NCBI RefSeq assembly: GCF_016583835.1
Contig: NZ_NRRW01000038.1
Coordinates: 1-36,132, forward strand
Length of the DNA stretch: 36,132 bases
From: Thiococcus pfennigii
GTDB lineage: Bacteria; Pseudomonadota; Gammaproteobacteria; Chromatiales; Chromatiaceae
Reading direction: 5' to 3'
Part shown: positions 27,448-36,132 of the stretch, piece after piece
Layout: every line of letters starts with the position of its first letter
Position numbering within the stretch: position 1 is the first letter of the stretch
The notes under the pieces: model-generated
What the model saw: the letters and a program-made list of their open reading frames with translations, nothing else
Database searches by the model: none
What the model was told of the DNA's origin: nothing
Position numbers and translations under genes: made by a program

Positions 27448-28047
27448 CTAACGGCGCCACTCGCGCTCGGCCGCCTTGCGCGACCAGAGGTAGACGTACT
27501 GGACGCCGCTGACCAGGATGGTCACCAGACAGCCCCAGGTGAGGGCCTCGATCAGGCCCGCCGGGAGGTCCAGCGGACCGGCGTCGGCGATTGCGGTAAC
27601 CACCAGCAGGATCTGGAGCACCGTGTTGACCTTGCTCGTCAGGAGCGGCGCCGCGTCGAGGTCCTCGACGAGCAGGTTGTAGACCAAAGCCCCGCCGATG
27701 ATGACCAGATCGCGCAGGATCGCGGCCACCACGAGCCAGAGCGGGATCAGGCCGAGAATACCGAGGACCAGAAAACAGGCCAGCAGCAGGGTCTTGTCCG
27801 CGAGCGGGTCCAGGATGCCACCTAGGCGCGTCTGCCAGCCATAGCGCTTGGCGAGGAAGCCGTCGAGCCCGTCGGAGAGGCCGGCCAGGGCGAAGAGCGT
27901 CAGGGCCCAGCCGAACTCGCGCTCCAGCAGCAGGAGGACGACCGGGATGACGGTCAGCAATCTGGCGAAGGTGATGATGTTGGGTAGGTGTTGCAGCCGC
28001 ACGATCTTTTCAGGATGTCGGGAGAATGGCGCCAAGGGCCGTTCCAT
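27448..28047 (-). CDS. CDP-alcohol phosphatidyltransferase family protein (PgsA-like)
   Basis: This integral membrane enzyme transfers a phosphatidyl group from CDP-diacylglycerol to an alcohol, probably glycerol-3-phosphate. The 199-residue product has several helices and the CDP-alcohol signature in SDGLDGFLAKRYGWQT then LGGILDPLADK. In that signature the usual arginine after DGxxA is lysine. A second PgsA is expected elsewhere in the genome, so the exact product (phosphatidylglycerophosphate or another lipid) is unclear. The ATG at 28047 has no strong ribosome-binding site; a GTG at 27999 is possible. It is convergent with hda and divergent from purM. Confidence 0.85.
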   Translation of the reverse strand: MERPLAPFSRHPEKIVRLQHLPNIITFARLLTVIPVVLLLLEREFGWALTLFALAGLSDGLDGFLAKRYGWQTRLGGILDPLADKTLLLACFLVLGILGLIPLWLVVAAILRDLVIIGGALVYNLLVEDLDAAPLLTSKVNTVLQILLVVTAIADAGPLDLPAGLIEALTWGCLVTILVSGVQYVYLWSRKAAEREWRR

Positions 28048-28143
28048 CGCGCCCGGCGCGGAGCGGCCGCGACACGGACCGGCGACCCCGCCGCTGCGGC
28101 GGCCCGGGGAGCGCGTTGTCGTCGGGCGGGTAAGATAGCGCCA

Positions 28144-28171
28144 TTGACCCCGCCCCGGCCACTGCTAGAAT
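28144..28171 (+). promoter_or_regulatory. promoter of purMN
   Basis: TTGACC (28144-28149) and TAGAAT (28166-28171) are 16 bases apart, and the -10 is extended by TGC. The predicted start is about 25 bases before the purM GTG. This is the best sigma-70-type promoter in the window. Confidence 0.65.
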
Positions 28172-28201
28172 GCGCCATCCCCCCAAGCGATGGAGCCGAG
28201 C

Positions 28202-29278
28202 GTGGCCCAGGATCCTTCCGCCACCCCTTCAGAGTCTCTCAGTTATCGCGATGCCGGTGTCGACATCGATGCCGGCAATCGCCTGGTCGAGCGAATCAAG
28301 CCGCTCGCCGCGGCGACCGCGCGCCCCGGGGTCCTCGCCGGCCTCGGTGGCTTTGGCGCGCTCTTCGAGCTCCCCTGGGGTCAATACCGCCAGCCCGTCC
28401 TCGTCTCCGGCACCGACGGGGTCGGCACCAAGCTCAAGCTCGCCATCGAGCTTGCGCGCCACGACACGGTCGGCATCGATCTGGTCGCGATGTGCGTGAA
28501 CGACATCCTGGTGACCGGCGCCGAGCCCCTGTTCTTTCTCGACTACTATGCGACCGGCCGGCTCGACGTCGAGGTCGCGACCGCCGTCGTCGCCGGCATC
28601 GCCGAGGGGTGCCGCCAGGCCGGCTGCGCGCTGACCGGCGGGGAAACCGCCGAGATGCCCGGCCTCTATGCCGGCGGCGACTACGACCTGGCCGGCTTCT
28701 GCGTCGGCATCGTCGAGCGGGAGGCCCTGATCACGCCGCAGCGCGTCGCCGTCGGTGACGTCCTGATCGGCCTCGCCTCCTCTGGCCCGCACTCCAACGG
28801 CTACTCGCTGATCCGCAAGATCATCGAGACCCGCCAGCCGGACCTGGAGCAGCCGCTCGACGGCGTGCCGCTCGCCGAACGACTGCTCGCGCCGACGCGG
28901 ATCTACGTGCGCTCCCTGCTGCCGCTGACCCGCGCCCTGTCGGTCCATGGGCTCGCCCACATCACCGGCGGCGGCCTTACCGAGAACCTGCCGCGGATCC
29001 TGCCGACCGGGACCAAGGCCGTGATCGACCTCGATTCCTGGCAGCGCCCGGCGGTGTTCGGCTGGCTCCAGGCGCAGGGCGGCGTCGCCGAGGCCGAGAT
29101 GCTGCGGACCTTCAACTGCGGGGTCGGCATGGTCGTCTGCGTCGCCGCCGAGGACGCGGAGCGGACCCGCGCGGCCCTCGCCGCGGCCGGCGAGGAGGCC
29201 TGGGTCATCGGCCATGTCGCCACCGGCGACGACCGCCCGGTCGTCGAGCTGACCGGCGGCGGGGCGCACGGCGCATGA
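28202..29278 (+). CDS. purM: phosphoribosylformylglycinamidine cyclo-ligase (AIR synthetase)
   Basis: PurM closes the imidazole ring to give aminoimidazole ribonucleotide in purine synthesis. The protein has the family start [14 protein letters not shown], the ATP-binding segments [12 protein letters not shown] and [23 protein letters not shown], and the signature [14 protein letters not shown]. The GTG at 28202 is chosen because GGAG (28192-28195) lies 6 bases upstream, giving 358 residues. An ATG at 28190 in the same frame lacks such a site. The stop overlaps the purN start (ATGA). Confidence 0.95.
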   Translation: MAQDPSATPSESLSYRDAGVDIDAGNRLVERIKPLAAATARPGVLAGLGGFGALFELPWGQYRQPVLVSGTDGVGTKLKLAIELARHDTVGIDLVAMCVNDILVTGAEPLFFLDYYATGRLDVEVATAVVAGIAEGCRQAGCALTGGETAEMPGLYAGGDYDLAGFCVGIVEREALITPQRVAVGDVLIGLASSGPHSNGYSLIRKIIETRQPDLEQPLDGVPLAERLLAPTRIYVRSLLPLTRALSVHGLAHITGGGLTENLPRILPTGTKAVIDLDSWQRPAVFGWLQAQGGVAEAEMLRTFNCGVGMVVCVAAEDAERTRAALAAAGEEAWVIGHVATGDDRPVVELTGGGAHGA

Positions 29279-29952
29279 CCGCCCCGGAGCCGGCACGCTG
29301 CATCGTGCTGATCTCGGGCGGGGGCACGAACCTCCAGGCCCTGATCGACGCCGAACGCGACGGGCTGCCGGTGCGCATCGCCGCCGTCATCAGCAACGAG
29401 CCGCAGGCCTACGGCCTGGTGCGCGCCCGCGCGGCCGGGATCGCCACGCGTGTCCTCAGCCACCGCGGCTGCGCGTCGCGCGACGACTACGACCGCGCCC
29501 TCGCCCGCCTCATCGACGAGTTCCGCCCGACGATCCTGCTCCTCGCCGGTTTCATGCGCATCCTGACACCGCGGTTCGTCGCCCACTACCGCGGCCGGCT
29601 GCTCAACATCCACCCCTCGCTGCTGCCGGACCTGCGCGGACTGCACACCCATCGCCGGGCACTGGAGTCGGGCGCCCGCGTGCACGGGGCGAGCGTGCAC
29701 TTCGTCACCGACGAACTCGATGGCGGCCCCGTGATCGTCCAGGCGCGGGTCCCGGTCCTGCCAGGCGACCAGCCCGAGACCCTCGCCGCCCGGGTCCTGC
29801 AGAGGGAGCACCTGATCTATCCGTTGGCGGTGCGTTGGCTGGCCGAGGGGCGGCTCACGCTCGGCGACGACGGCCTGCCGCGCCTCGACGGCCAGATACT
29901 CGATCGCCCGCGCCTCCTCGAAGACGAAGAGGCGCCGGCCGAGGGCCGATGA
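29275..29952 (+). CDS. purN: phosphoribosylglycinamide formyltransferase 1
   Basis: PurN formylates GAR using 10-formyltetrahydrofolate. The 225-residue protein has the N-terminal [12 protein letters not shown] loop. The catalytic Asn, His and Asp are in [17 protein letters not shown] and [11 protein letters not shown]. It is slightly longer than E. coli PurN, with a C-terminal acidic tail. The start overlaps purM. Confidence 0.96.
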   Translation: MTAPEPARCIVLISGGGTNLQALIDAERDGLPVRIAAVISNEPQAYGLVRARAAGIATRVLSHRGCASRDDYDRALARLIDEFRPTILLLAGFMRILTPRFVAHYRGRLLNIHPSLLPDLRGLHTHRRALESGARVHGASVHFVTDELDGGPVIVQARVPVLPGDQPETLAARVLQREHLIYPLAVRWLAEGRLTLGDDGLPRLDGQILDRPRLLEDEEAPAEGR

Positions 29953-29986
29953 GCCCCGGACCGCCCGCCCGAGCGCATCGCCGACC

Positions 29987-30895
29987 ATGCCCGCCACCGC
30001 CCGATCGCCCGGCCGCCACGAGCACTCGCTCGACTTCGCCGGCGGACCGTTGGTCTTCGACGTCTGGGAGCCCGAGCGACCGAGCGACCAGTTGCCGGTG
30101 CTCCTCGTCCACGGTTGGGGCGCCTCCAGCAGCTATTGGCGGCTGACGGCCGAGGCCCTCTCGCAGACGACCCGGGTCATCGTCCCGGACCTGCCGGGCA
30201 CCGGCCGCTCCCAGCCGGTCGCCACCCCGCAGGGCATGCACGAGCAGACCGCCTCGCTGTCGCGGATCCTCGATGCGCTCGGGATCGAACGGGTGCAAAT
30301 CGTCGGCCACTCGATGGGTGGGGCGATGGGGATCCTGGTGGCCGATGCCGAGCGCGAGCGGGTCGACCGCCTGGTCTTGACCTCGCTGTGCCTGTTCACC
30401 TCCGACGCCCAGCGCAAGTTCTTCAAGGTCGTCGCGCTCGCCTTCCGCCTGTCGCTGGGCCTGCGCAAGACACCGCTCGCGCGGGCGCCCTTCTTCGCCG
30501 AGCGGATGGCGGCGCGCTACTTCCACCGCCTACCGCCCGAGCGCGAACTGATCGACCGGCTCTACCAGGACTTCCTCGAGCTCGACGCCGCCTCGGCCAA
30601 CGCCTGCGCCGCCGGGGCCACGGACCCCCTCATCGACGTCGCGGCCGCGCGGCTCCAGGCGCCGACCCTGCTGATCGCCTGCCGCCAGGACGACCTGATG
30701 CCGGTGGCGAACGTCCAATTCACGGGGAACCTGATCCCGCAATGCGCGGTCCACTGGATGGATGGCTCCGGTCATCTGCCGATGCTCGAGCGCCCCGAGG
30801 AGTACGTCCGGGTCCTGCGCGCGTTTCTGACGCCCGAAACCGACCCGAACCAAAGGACACCAACCTCCGTCAACCTTTTTTCGCCCTCGATTTGA
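29987..30895 (+). CDS. alpha/beta-fold hydrolase
   Basis: This is a serine hydrolase of unknown substrate. The 302-residue protein has the oxyanion-hole motif LVHGWGASSSYW, the nucleophile elbow GHSMGG, the acid in CRQDDLMPV and the base in GSGHLPMLERPEEY. It has no signal peptide. It begins 34 bases after purN and could be carried on the purMN transcript, though nothing suggests a role in purine synthesis. Substrate cannot be inferred from the sequence. Confidence 0.85.
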   Translation: MPATARSPGRHEHSLDFAGGPLVFDVWEPERPSDQLPVLLVHGWGASSSYWRLTAEALSQTTRVIVPDLPGTGRSQPVATPQGMHEQTASLSRILDALGIERVQIVGHSMGGAMGILVADAERERVDRLVLTSLCLFTSDAQRKFFKVVALAFRLSLGLRKTPLARAPFFAERMAARYFHRLPPERELIDRLYQDFLELDAASANACAAGATDPLIDVAAARLQAPTLLIACRQDDLMPVANVQFTGNLIPQCAVHWMDGSGHLPMLERPEEYVRVLRAFLTPETDPNQRTPTSVNLFSPSI

Positions 30896-30904
30896 CGCCG
30901 GGCA

Positions 30905-30910
30905 TATAAT
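30905..30910 (+). promoter_or_regulatory. consensus -10 box upstream of hemerythrin gene
   Basis: A perfect TATAAT lies just after the hydrolase stop codon and 94 bases before the hemerythrin start. The TTGACG at 30892 is only 7 bases away, too close to act as its -35, and the normally spaced position is GC-rich. An activator-dependent promoter would fit. Confidence 0.35.
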
Positions 30911-31004
30911 AGCGAAAGGTTCCGCACAGCCGACCACTGCCGGGAGAGGTCTCGACGAGGCCTTGTCTCATTTCAGACCACAAACCGAGCATGAGGTGAC
31001 CGTG

Positions 31005-31553
31005 ATGGTATCTTCGCTGGTCTGGCTGGACCGATGGCTCCTGGGGATCGATACGCTCGACGCCGATCACCGCGCACTGGCGGGGCGGGTCAGTCGGCTC
31101 ATCGAGGCGAGTCGCGACCCCGTCGACCCGCCGCCAGCACCAGGGCCACGATCGCTCGACGATGACCTGGCCGCCGAACAACTGGCCCGCTTGCACGAGT
31201 TGACCGAGGCGCTGCGCCGACACTTCCGGGCCGAAGAGTCCTTCCTCAACGGCATCGACTACCCGGAATATCCGGAGCACATGAGCGAACACGCCCTGCA
31301 CCTCGCCGAACTCGTCGACCTCGCACGGCGGCTCGAGCAGGACCGCCGGGCCGGCCGACCCCAACGGCTCGACGACGAGCAGTTGGAGTTCATCAAGTGC
31401 TGGCTGGTGAACCACATTGCCGAGGACCAGCGCTTCGCCCGCTACTACTTCCGCCAGTGCGGCACCACCGCCGCCGAGATCCACCGACGGATCCGCCCGA
31501 CGATGCCGCCGGGCACCCACCGCGTGGTGCCGCGGGCGCCGGACTGGTCCTAG
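31005..31553 (+). CDS. bacteriohemerythrin
   Basis: This is a single-domain, di-iron oxygen-binding protein. The 182-residue protein carries the full ligand set: His in DTLDADHRAL, His in RRHFRAEESFL with the following Glu, the HMSEH pair, and His and Asp in WLVNHIAEDQ. GAGGT (30993-30997) supports the ATG at 31005; a GTG at 31002 is adjacent. In microaerophilic or phototrophic bacteria such proteins store or sense oxygen. The TAG stop at 31551-31553 is the first three bases of the downstream tandem repeat. Confidence 0.93.
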   Translation: MVSSLVWLDRWLLGIDTLDADHRALAGRVSRLIEASRDPVDPPPAPGPRSLDDDLAAEQLARLHELTEALRRHFRAEESFLNGIDYPEYPEHMSEHALHLAELVDLARRLEQDRRAGRPQRLDDEQLEFIKCWLVNHIAEDQRFARYYFRQCGTTAAEIHRRIRPTMPPGTHRVVPRAPDWS

Positions 31554-31869
31554 GCATCACATCGCCAGCCGTCGGGTTACGCCCCCAGGGGGCTAACCCG
31601 ACCTCCGGCCCCGGAGCAGATAGCCACGGCCCGTAGGTCGGGTTAGGCGCGCCCGCACGGCGGTCGCCGCGAACGATCAGCCCGACGCGCGCCGTAACCC
31701 GACGCCGGCCTAGGCACCACATTGCCGGCCGTCGGGTTACGCCCCCAGGGGGCTAACCCGATCTCCAGCCCCGGAGCAGATAGCCACGGCCCGTGGTCGG
31801 GTGAGGCGCACCCGCACCGCGGTCGCTGCGAACGAACCGGCCCGCGCACACCGTAACCCGACGGCCGGG
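31551..31869. repeat. tandem duplication of a 160-bp unit with GTCGGGTTA palindromes
   Basis: Two units, 31551-31710 (160 bp) and 31711-31869 (159 bp, one base deleted in GTAGGTCGG), follow the hemerythrin gene. Each contains a short palindrome (GTCGGGTTACG ... CTAACCCGA) and a longer one (GTCGGGTTAGGCGCGC ... CGTAACCCGAC, 31637-31703 in unit 1). These are the same two modules found at 8853-9190. The gap 31554-31964 contains no gene; a TATCAT at 31917-31922 is a weak -10 candidate for the next gene. Confidence 0.9.
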
Positions 31870-31964
31870 CCGCCTTCGAATCGTCCAACGATACTCATCG
31901 ATCCGCTATCATCGGGGTCAGCGGCCGCGCACGCGACCGTGAACCACGAGACGCCAACCGATCG

Positions 31965-33404
31965 ATGACGGATCCACGAGACGACCAGACACCGCCGAGA
32001 CCTCGGCTCGCGATCGCCGGGGCGAGCGGCTTCATCGGCACTGCGCTCTGCCGCAGCCTCACCGACCGCTACCAGGTCTTCGCCCTGACCCGGTCGATGC
32101 TGGTCGCTCGGGCGCCGCAGCGCGACCCTGGGCTGATCCGACGCGAGTGCGACCTGTTCTCGCTCGATGCGGTGCGGGCCGCGCTCGTGGGCATCGAATA
32201 TGCGATCTACCTGGTCCATTCGCTCGTCCCGTCCTCGCGCCTCACCCAGGCCAAACCGGCCGACATGGATCTGGTCCTGGCCGACAACTTCGCCCAGGCC
32301 GCGGCCGAGAACGGGATCCGCCAGATTCTCGTCGTCGGCGGGCTGATCCCCGAGGGCTTCCACATCTCGCCGCTCCTCTGGAGCCGCCGCGAGGTCGAGA
32401 TGGTGCTCGCCTCGCGCGGCACCCCGGTCACGGCCTTGCGCGCCGGGCTCGTGGTCGGCCCCGGCGGCTCGGCGACCAGCCTGCTCGTCGACCTGGTCCG
32501 CCGCCTGCCGGTCATCCCGCTGCCGCGCGCGGCCCGCTCGGTGACCCGCCCACTCGCACTGCCCGACCTGGTGCGCGCCGTGCGCTGCTGCCTCGGCGAG
32601 CCGCAGCGCTACCGCGGCCCGTTCGACATCGGCGGCCCCGAGTGCCTGAGCTACGAGACGATGGTGCGCGAGACGGCGGACCTGCTCGGGCGGCCCAGGA
32701 CCGTCTTCACGACCCGGCTGCTGCCGGTCGGGCTCGCCGCGCTGGCGGCGCGGGTCGTCGGCCGGGCCCCGCTAGCGCTCATCGCCCCGGTCATCGAGAG
32801 CCTGCCCCAAGACACCATCCTGCACGACAACCCGCTGCTGGCCCGCATCGCGCCGGACGCGGTGCCGTTTCGCGCGGCGCTCGCCGGGGTCCTCGACGAG
32901 CAGCGGCGCCGCTCGCTGCCCAACCCGCGCACACCGCTGATCGGACCCGAGCGGACCCGGCACCGCCGGGCCGGCCTGGTCCGCTCGATCCAGCGCATCA
33001 TCCTGCCGCCCGGGCAGGACGCCGCCTGGGTCGCCGGCAACTATTTCCGCTGGCTCGAACGCGCCCTGTGGCCATTCGTCGTCACCACCCGGGCGGCCGA
33101 CGGCTCCTGGACCATCTGGCTGCGCGCCCCGCGCTGGCGGCTGCTGTCGCTGCGCCGGATGGCCGCCGAGAGCACGGCACAGCGCCAGGTCTACCGCATC
33201 GCCGGCGGCCTGCTGAGCCGCTCGGACGCGCCGGGCTGCGCCCGCTTCGAGTTTCAGACCCTGCTCGGCGAGCGCTACACGATGGCCGCGATCCACGACT
33301 ACGCCCCGGCCCTACCCTGGCCTGTCTACCGCTGGACGCAGGCACCGGTCCATCGCTGGATCATGGCCCGCTACCAGCGCCACCTGGCCCGCCTGGCACG
33401 CTAG
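31965..33404 (+). CDS. NAD(P)-binding SDR-family protein with C-terminal extension
   Basis: This resembles atypical short-chain dehydrogenase/reductase proteins (NmrA/YbjT-like). The 479-residue protein has the dinucleotide loop IAGASGFIGTALC near residue 16, then AIYLVHSLVPSS and ALRAGLVVGPGGSATSLLVDLV, typical of this class. Residues from about 330 to the end (QDAAWVAGNYFRWLERALWPF and later FEFQTLLGERYTMAAIHDYAP) form an additional domain, similar to the DUF2867-type tails of some SDR proteins. Substrate and role are unknown. The start ATG at 31965 follows a 95-base gap after the repeat. Confidence 0.82.
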   Translation: MTDPRDDQTPPRPRLAIAGASGFIGTALCRSLTDRYQVFALTRSMLVARAPQRDPGLIRRECDLFSLDAVRAALVGIEYAIYLVHSLVPSSRLTQAKPADMDLVLADNFAQAAAENGIRQILVVGGLIPEGFHISPLLWSRREVEMVLASRGTPVTALRAGLVVGPGGSATSLLVDLVRRLPVIPLPRAARSVTRPLALPDLVRAVRCCLGEPQRYRGPFDIGGPECLSYETMVRETADLLGRPRTVFTTRLLPVGLAALAARVVGRAPLALIAPVIESLPQDTILHDNPLLARIAPDAVPFRAALAGVLDEQRRRSLPNPRTPLIGPERTRHRRAGLVRSIQRIILPPGQDAAWVAGNYFRWLERALWPFVVTTRAADGSWTIWLRAPRWRLLSLRRMAAESTAQRQVYRIAGGLLSRSDAPGCARFEFQTLLGERYTMAAIHDYAPALPWPVYRWTQAPVHRWIMARYQRHLARLAR

Positions 33405-33532
33405 CCGATCACGCTGCTCACCAGCTAGGTGAAGACCGCCACGACGCCCGATGCGCGCGGCAGTGTTACGAGTCGTTGCAATAGCTTGGCTATGGCGACT
33501 GCTGCGCCGCGGTGGATGCACAGAGGCACGAG

Positions 33533-33556
33533 GCCCATCGATCCTCGCCGATGGGC
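33533..33556. terminator. hairpin between the convergent SDR and kinase genes
   Basis: GCCCATCG and CGATGGGC form a perfect 8-bp stem with an 8-base loop in the 218-base gap between two convergent genes. There is no U-run. A bidirectional end is possible. I see no gene in this gap. Confidence 0.3.
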
Positions 33557-33622
33557 TGGTCTTCGTGCGTTCGCCCGACCTTGAAGACGTGCACAGTCGC
33601 AGAGCGCGGGAGGGGTCGCGGG

Positions 33623-36132
33623 TCACCGCTGCTCGCGGTGCGAGAACGCCTCGAGCAGGCGTGCCGTCTCAGCGTGGGCGACGCGCAGTTCGGCGAGCAA
33701 CGCCGTGGCCCTGGCCGAATCGAGTTCGAAGGGTCGCAAGGCACGCAGTTCGCCGCACAGGGCGATGAGGCGCAGCGCACCGAGTTCCGCGGCGCTTCCC
33801 TTCAGTGCATGGACGGCGGCGCGCAGGGCCGGATAGTCCCGCTCTGCAAGGGCGCTCGCCATCCGCTCGATCGAACCCTGACTATCGCGCAGAAATCCGC
33901 CGATCAGCTCGCCGAGAAAGTCCGGGCCGGCACCGATTCGCAGCAGCGCCCCCAGCTTGTCTTCGTCGAGCATGTTGCTCGCCCCCAACGGGGATGCCTC
34001 GGCCGGGGCCTCGCAAGGCCGCGGTTCGCGATTCGCAGCGCGATGACTCAGCGCGGCGATGACCTCCAAGAGCTTCGCCGTCTCGACCGGCTTGGTCAGG
34101 TAGGCGTCGACCCCGGCCTCCCGACAGTCCGCCTGCGCCTCGGGGGTGGCATCCGCGGTCAGGATGATCGTCGGCACCGCACGCGGCGAGAGCATGAACC
34201 GATGGGTCTTGTAGACCTCCAGGCCGCTGCGGCCCGGCATGTTGTGATCCAGGATCATCAGGTCGAAGGACTCGTCGGTCAGGGCATCGAGGGCCGCCTC
34301 GCCGTCGCCGACGAGGGTCACCTGGTGACCGAGCCGTTCGAGCAGACCCTGGAGGACCAGACGATTGGTTTCGTTGTCCTCGGCGACCAGGATCCGCAGT
34401 CCGCCCTGCTCGGGCGCCGCCAGACGGCGATAGCGCTCCGCCAGCGAGACGACGTCGTCCGGGAAATCCTGCGCGCTGACCGCGGCATGGACGGCATTGA
34501 AGACGAGGCTCTTGTCCAGCGGCTCGTAGAGGACGGCCAGATAGCCGACCTCGTGCCAACGCCCCTCGCCCCCGCTGGCGAAGGGGGCATTGACGAGCAC
34601 GAGCCCCGGCGCGCCGAGTAGTGACTCGGCACGCACGCCAGCGGCGAACTGCTCAGGCTCCAGCTCGAGGCAATCGGCGCAGACCAGCACCACCCCGTAG
34701 GGCCGGTCGGCACGCGCGGCCTCGATCAGTTCGGCGAACGCGAGGGCCGAGGAGGCGGTGAGGTGATGGTCGAGCCCCCAGCCGTCCAGCCACCGGGTGA
34801 GGTCTTCGGCCACCACGCCACGGGCGACGACCAATGCCCTCAGATCGGCGAAACGCCCATCGGCGACGCGTTCGCGCTCGGCCCCCTCGTCGCGCGCGAA
34901 GGGCAGCCGAACCCAGAACCGCGACCCCTTGCCGGGGGTGCTCTCGAGACCGATCTCCCCGCCCATCAGCTGCGCCAACTCGCGTGCGATCGCCGTGCCC
35001 AGGCCGGTGCCGCCGAAGCGACGCGTCGTCGAGCTGTCGGCCTGACGGAAGCTTTCGAAGATGTGTCGCTGGTCGGCGGGGGCGATGCCGATCCCGGTGT
35101 CTTCGACCTCGAAGCACAGCTGCACGGGCGCCTCGGCAACGAGCGGCGCGGCCGGCGCGACGCGCAGCTCTACCCATCCCGCCTCGGTGAACTTCACCGC
35201 GTTGCCGAGCAGATTCATGATGATCTGACGCAGGTGCAGCGGATCGCCCTTCAGCCGAAAGGGCACCTTTGGATCGATGCGCAGATCCAGGGCCAGTCCC
35301 TTGCGCTGGGCCTGAGGACGAAACATCTTGACCGTGTCGGTGAGCAGGCGATGCAGGTCGAATTCGACCGACTCCAGCGTCACCCGGCCCGCCTCGATCT
35401 TCGAGAAATCCAGGATATTCTCGATGATTCCGAGCAGCGCCGTCGCCGAGGTCTGGATCGTGCGGGCGAACGTGAGTTGCTCGCGAGTCAGGCGGGAATC
35501 CATCAGCAGGTCGCTCATGCCGATCACCCCGTTGAGCGGCGTGCGCAGTTCGTGGCTCATCTTCGCGAGGAACTGGCTCTTCGCCCGGCTCGCCTCGTTG
35601 GCACGCTCGATCGCCACCGTCAGTCGGCGCATCAGGACCGCCATATAGGGCGGGATCACGAGCAGCACCAACAGGAGGCTGGTGCTCAGCAGCAGGTGGG
35701 CGCCCCAATAGGGCGACCAGAGGATGGTCGCCCCGAAGCCGAGCAGGGCGGCCGCCGAGGCGAGCGCCAGGTAGGCCAGGCCGAACCGAAATCCGTTGCC
35801 GATGATCACCCACAGATAGACGGCGAGCAACGGCGCACCCTGTTCCCCGGCCACGCCCATCGCGACCGATGTCGTCGTCATGTCGAGGACGATGCCGGCG
35901 ATCCGCCGCGCCCGTGATGGGGCAGGCCGGAACAGCATCCCCACGAACAGCAGCGAGGCGGCCGCCAGGAAGGCGATCGCGAGCCAGACGATGAAGTGGC
36001 CGGCGAGCGCCTCCGAGCCGCTCGCCTTGGCGCCGAGCAGATAGACGGTGCCGACCAGGCCGATGACGAGCCGGATGATGGCCTGGTGCTGCTCGGTCGT
36101 GAGCCGCCGCTCCCTGCTCGTAGGCCCCGCCC
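33623..36132 (-). CDS. RpfC-like hybrid sensor histidine kinase (partial; start lies beyond the right edge)
   Basis: The frame is open from the right edge, so the N-terminus is outside the window; 835 residues are visible. Order: five or so membrane helices ([17 protein letters not shown], then [10 protein letters not shown]..., and [18 protein letters not shown]), resembling the DSF-sensing domain of Xanthomonas RpfC; a HisKA domain with [11 protein letters not shown]; HATPase with [17 protein letters not shown] and GGTGLG; a degenerate first receiver; an intact receiver (phosphorylatable Asp in [11 protein letters not shown], Lys in LTKP); and a C-terminal HPt domain ([11 protein letters not shown]). 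A start at the GTG at 35944 would cut a helix, so it is unlikely. The gene is convergent with the SDR gene. Ligand is unknown; no rpfF or rpfG is in the window. Confidence 0.9.
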   Translation of the reverse strand, partial: AGPTSRERRLTTEQHQAIIRLVIGLVGTVYLLGAKASGSEALAGHFIVWLAIAFLAAASLLFVGMLFRPAPSRARRIAGIVLDMTTTSVAMGVAGEQGAPLLAVYLWVIIGNGFRFGLAYLALASAAALLGFGATILWSPYWGAHLLLSTSLLLVLLVIPPYMAVLMRRLTVAIERANEASRAKSQFLAKMSHELRTPLNGVIGMSDLLMDSRLTREQLTFARTIQTSATALLGIIENILDFSKIEAGRVTLESVEFDLHRLLTDTVKMFRPQAQRKGLALDLRIDPKVPFRLKGDPLHLRQIIMNLLGNAVKFTEAGWVELRVAPAAPLVAEAPVQLCFEVEDTGIGIAPADQRHIFESFRQADSSTTRRFGGTGLGTAIARELAQLMGGEIGLESTPGKGSRFWVRLPFARDEGAERERVADGRFADLRALVVARGVVAEDLTRWLDGWGLDHHLTASSALAFAELIEAARADRPYGVVLVCADCLELEPEQFAAGVRAESLLGAPGLVLVNAPFASGGEGRWHEVGYLAVLYEPLDKSLVFNAVHAAVSAQDFPDDVVSLAERYRRLAAPEQGGLRILVAEDNETNRLVLQGLLERLGHQVTLVGDGEAALDALTDESFDLMILDHNMPGRSGLEVYKTHRFMLSPRAVPTIILTADATPEAQADCREAGVDAYLTKPVETAKLLEVIAALSHRAANREPRPCEAPAEASPLGASNMLDEDKLGALLRIGAGPDFLGELIGGFLRDSQGSIERMASALAERDYPALRAAVHALKGSAAELGALRLIALCGELRALRPFELDSARATALLAELRVAHAETARLLEAFSHREQR

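Noticed and set aside
30892-30910. TTGACG and TATAAT as a standard promoter
   Set aside because: The 7-base spacing is far too short for a sigma-70 promoter; only the TATAAT was kept, at low confidence.
33451-33768. A 105-codon plus-strand open frame after the SDR gene
   Set aside because: It overlaps the 3' end of the kinase gene, lacks a ribosome-binding site and has no recognisable features.

Overview
The window looks like chromosomal DNA from a purple sulfur bacterium of the Chromatiaceae (Gammaproteobacteria). The base composition is very GC-rich. The strongest evidence is a class III (PhaC/PhaE) polyhydroxyalkanoate locus whose PhaC closely resembles the Allochromatium vinosum enzyme as I remember it, with the catalytic triad shifted by one residue. 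An sspA-sspB pair beside the cytochrome bc1 operon and a wrbA-hda-purMN neighbourhood also fit gammaproteobacteria. Genus and species cannot be assigned from the sequence alone. No phage, plasmid, IS transposase, CRISPR array, tRNA or rRNA was seen.

Layout from left to right. Positions 72-4824 (+) carry argG, nnr, tsaE and an AmiC-type amidase. pepN lies on the minus strand (4862-7510). Positions 7666-8795 (+) carry grxC, hslR and a small cysteine-rich protein of unknown function. After a block of dispersed palindromic repeats come cysZ, a cytochrome b561-like gene and a DUF3301 gene (+). The minus strand then carries petA-petB-petC, sspA and sspB (15839 down to 11482). A minisatellite of four 89-bp units sits between sspA and sspB. 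A NIF3/YbgI gene (-) follows.

Positions 17027-23317 form the PHA locus. phaA, phaR, phaP (phasin) and phaB are on the minus strand, and phaE-phaC diverge on the plus strand. PhaA and PhaB make (R)-3-hydroxybutyryl-CoA, PhaEC polymerises it, the phasin coats the granule, and PhaR is the expected repressor. An identical 16-bp sequence, TTGTTGCAGTGCACAA, lies just upstream of both phaP and phaE and is the best candidate operator.

Positions 23504-33404 hold a methyltransferase and a UMF1-type transporter (overlapping), acylphosphatase (-), wrbA, hda, a CDP-alcohol phosphatidyltransferase (-), purM-purN, an alpha/beta hydrolase, a bacteriohemerythrin, a second repeat cluster and an NAD(P)-binding SDR-family protein. 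The right edge cuts a minus-strand hybrid histidine kinase resembling RpfC, whose reading frame stays open to the last base.

Most genes are ordinary housekeeping or metabolic genes. I found no convincing new multi-gene system. The points most worth a second look are the shared pha operator, the 89-bp minisatellite at sspA/sspB, the GTCGGGTTA palindrome family at three loci (one copy supplies the hemerythrin stop codon), a perfect 16-bp palindrome upstream of petABC, the five-cysteine protein after hslR, and the RpfC-like kinase with a degenerate first receiver domain.
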